Below are positions 7,558 to 9,565 of a stretch of 9,565 bases of DNA, piece after piece. A program made the translations under genes and the position numbers. Origin of the DNA: Thiotrichales bacterium HSG1. GTDB lineage: Bacteria; Pseudomonadota; Gammaproteobacteria; Beggiatoales; Beggiatoaceae. The first letter of the stretch is position 1; each line of letters starts with the position of its first letter. The stretch is taken from positions 1-9,565 of the forward strand of contig JAUCGN010000059.1 in the NCBI GenBank assembly GCA_030378125.1, written 5' to 3'. The notes beneath the pieces are model-generated. The model saw only the letters and a program-made list of their open reading frames with translations, was not told the DNA's origin and searched no databases.

Positions 7558-9565
7558 CTAATCATGCCAATATCGTTTCTTACGAGCTTCATCAGGCCCA
7601 AAAATCCCATCTGAAGTTAAATTTAAGTTAATAGCTCCCGATTCACTTGTGTCCCTCATCAAAATTTTGCGTTTTATATAACGTTGCTTTATCTTTGCCC
7701 TCGGGTGAGCATATTTATTATTATAACCAGTTGAAAATAAAACTAATTGTGGACTAACCATATTGATAAAACTGATACTAGACGAACCAGCACTACCATG
7801 ATGAGGAGCAACTAAAATATCAGCTTTTAATTTGGATTTATAGTTAGATATTAACTGAAACTCCACATCCGTACCAATATCCCCAGTCAATAAAATACTA
7901 TTGTTTTTATTAGTAATTTTTAACACACAACTTATATCATTAGTGTTTTTAAACTTAAAACCAACCGATGGATGCAAAATCTCAAAAGTTACCTCATCCC
8001 ATTCCCAGTAATTAATTCCAGCCTGACAAGGTTCAATTTTATATTTGGGATATTTAACCTTATACTCCTCTTCAGCACTGGTTAATATTGTTTTAATTGA
8101 TAAATCATCTCGATACAAAATAGCCTCAAGCCCACCATCATGATCTCTATCAGTATGACTAATTACAAGTTTATCAATCTGTTGTATCTTTCTATTTTTC
8201 AGGAAAGGGATTATTACCGTTCTACCAATATGTTTGTTTGGCCCAGTATCATAAACTAATACATGGTTTTGAGTGCGTATAACTGCCGACAAACCTTGTC
8301 CCACATCTAATAAGGTAAACCATACATCTCCTAATTTATACTCACCTTGATTGAGTTGAGGCTGATAAAATAATGGTATAAACCAAATAAATCCCAACCA
8401 TTTGCCCGGAAAACCTCGTGGTAAAAATAGGATAAAAATACCAATCATGGCTGCGATAACAACCCATAACGATGGTTGATGGTAATATGACCAACCTAAA
8501 TTGACTAACCAACCAACAGGTACTAATATGGCATCAAAGGTAGTTGCAGCTATGTGTAATGAAACACCACTTATTGGTGATGGAACTATACTTGTTAAAG
8601 TTAATGGGATAACAATGAGACTGGTCCATGGAATAGCGACCATATTGGTCAAAAATGATAACAGTGGTACATAACCAAATGTAAACAAAAGTATAGGAAA
8701 GATACCTATAGTTATTGCTGTTTGAATTTTGATGATTGGCAAGAAATTTTTGGTAAGAAAAGAATGCCCATTATCATGGTAACTAGTTAAAAAATATAAA
8801 ATTATTACAACTGAACTAAACGATAACCAAAATTCTACAGACAAAACTGTTAATGGTTCCCACAATAATATCAATAGTAAAGCTATGGAAATGAATTTAG
8901 ATACTATTATTCTATAGTTGAATATTATGCCAAATAGTACTACTGCCAACATAATTAAGGCTCTTTGGGTTGGTAGAGAAAAACCAGCAAGCAAGGCATA
9001 ATTGGTCGCAAAAAATATACTCATTAAAGCAGCAAACCTAGGAGCCGGAAATATTAATGTCATGTTACCCATATATTTCCACAGACTATGGCTGATAAAA
9101 AAAGTTAGCCAAGCGATAAATCCAATATGCAAACCAGAAATTGCAATCAAATGAGACATACCAGCGTAACGTAAAATTCTCTTTTGCTCTGTTGGTATAA
9201 AACTTTTATCTCCCATAGCTAAGGCAATGATAATTCCGCCACTTTGGTGTTCAGATAATTGATCTTGCATTTTTTTCGCTAAAGAAAGACGTAGTTTATC
9301 TATATTAAATACAGAAGATTCTGGTAGTTCTTTTTTTGAATGGATTGAACCAATTGCAACTATATTATTTTTAAATAACCATTTTTCGGAGTCAAAGCTA
9401 TCGGGATTAAATGTGGTTCTGATTGGTTTTAAGCGAACCGTAAATTTCCACCGTTGACCGGGGAGTACGGAAAATTTTTCTTGTGAATATTTTGAATACC
9501 TAAAGTTAATTAAACCGGGGTTTGACCATTGGTCATTGGCTTGTGGAGAGAATATGAAACCACGT
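7558..9565 (-). CDS. comEC: ComEC/Rec2 DNA internalisation channel protein, N-terminus beyond window
   Basis: ComEC is the inner-membrane channel that brings single-stranded transforming DNA into the cytoplasm during natural competence. The frame stays open from the TAG stop (7558-7560) to the right edge, giving 668 visible residues; the Met at 9268-9270 is internal. Numbering from the edge: residues 1-90 are the DUF4131 domain (PGQRW 35-39, NPDSFDSEKWLF 53-64). About 109-400 is the polytopic Competence domain, with SHLIAISGLHIG (137-148), a GFSLPTQRA motif (194-202) and WLSF (246-249). From about 412 comes the metallo-beta-lactamase-like domain with LDVGQG, an intact HTDRDH metal motif (470-475), LTGD (Asp562) and PHHGS (587-591). 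The end YWHD is typical of gammaproteobacterial ComEC. The family is usually 750-800 residues, so roughly 80-130 are missing upstream. All key motifs are intact, suggesting a functional protein. It converges on the kinase gene and is unlikely to be functionally linked to it. Confidence 0.96.
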   Translation of the reverse strand, partial: RGFIFSPQANDQWSNPGLINFRYSKYSQEKFSVLPGQRWKFTVRLKPIRTTFNPDSFDSEKWLFKNNIVAIGSIHSKKELPESSVFNIDKLRLSLAKKMQDQLSEHQSGGIIIALAMGDKSFIPTEQKRILRYAGMSHLIAISGLHIGFIAWLTFFISHSLWKYMGNMTLIFPAPRFAALMSIFFATNYALLAGFSLPTQRALIMLAVVLFGIIFNYRIIVSKFISIALLLILLWEPLTVLSVEFWLSFSSVVIILYFLTSYHDNGHSFLTKNFLPIIKIQTAITIGIFPILLFTFGYVPLLSFLTNMVAIPWTSLIVIPLTLTSIVPSPISGVSLHIAATTFDAILVPVGWLVNLGWSYYHQPSLWVVIAAMIGIFILFLPRGFPGKWLGFIWFIPLFYQPQLNQGEYKLGDVWFTLLDVGQGLSAVIRTQNHVLVYDTGPNKHIGRTVIIPFLKNRKIQQIDKLVISHTDRDHDGGLEAILYRDDLSIKTILTSAEEEYKVKYPKYKIEPCQAGINYWEWDEVTFEILHPSVGFKFKNTNDISCVLKITNKNNSILLTGDIGTDVEFQLISNYKSKLKADILVAPHHGSAGSSSISFINMVSPQLVLFSTGYNNKYAHPRAKIKQRYIKRKILMRDTSESGAINLNLTSDGIFGPDEARKKRYWHD

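Noticed and set aside
7558..9270. comEC taken as a complete gene starting at the Met at 9268-9270
   Set aside because: The frame stays open for 98 more codons to the right edge and those codons encode the DUF4131 motifs PGQRW and NPDSFDSEKWLF, so the Met is internal and the gene is only cut by the window.

Overview
The window is AT-rich (hand counts of sampled stretches give about 26-36% GC) and holds three same-strand genes followed by one convergent gene. The best clue to the host is the convergent gene, a ComEC/Rec2 DNA-uptake protein whose N-terminal domain, membrane core and C-terminal end (…RYWHD) read like the gammaproteobacterial form. Large STAND NTPase/WD40 proteins and giant kinase-ATPase-GAF signalling proteins are common in filamentous sulfur-oxidising Gammaproteobacteria (Beggiatoa/Thiotrichales) and in Cyanobacteria. 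A low-GC, Thiotrichales-like gammaproteobacterium is therefore my inference; the sequence does not prove it.

Layout. (1) 1-2586, +: the 3' part of a STAND-type NTPase gene that runs off the left edge. The visible part encodes the end of the NTPase/winged-helix module, a charged helix, one transmembrane segment and a series of 13 clear plus one degenerate WD repeats. (2) 2611-2853, +: a small predicted membrane or secreted protein of 80 residues with no recognised family. (3) 2868-7451, +: a 1527-residue protein with an N-terminal Ser/Thr protein kinase, an AAA/STAND-like ATPase, a long helical-repeat region and a terminal GAF domain. It stops where relatives usually continue into a histidine kinase or other output module. 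(4) 7558-9565, -: comEC, lacking only its N-terminal start, which lies beyond the right edge. Between genes 3 and 4 is a 106-base convergent intergenic region with a plausible weak terminator for gene 3.

How the genes may work together. Genes 1-3 are spaced by 24 and 14 bases and are probably one transcription unit. A membrane-anchored STAND ATPase with a predicted periplasmic double propeller, a small membrane protein and a multidomain cytoplasmic kinase would make a plausible sensing and relay module. That is an inference from gene order and domains; nothing in the window shows an effector or ligand. comEC is a separate housekeeping/competence gene that happens to converge on the signalling cluster. 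No RNA genes, CRISPR arrays, insertion sequences or attachment sites were seen.
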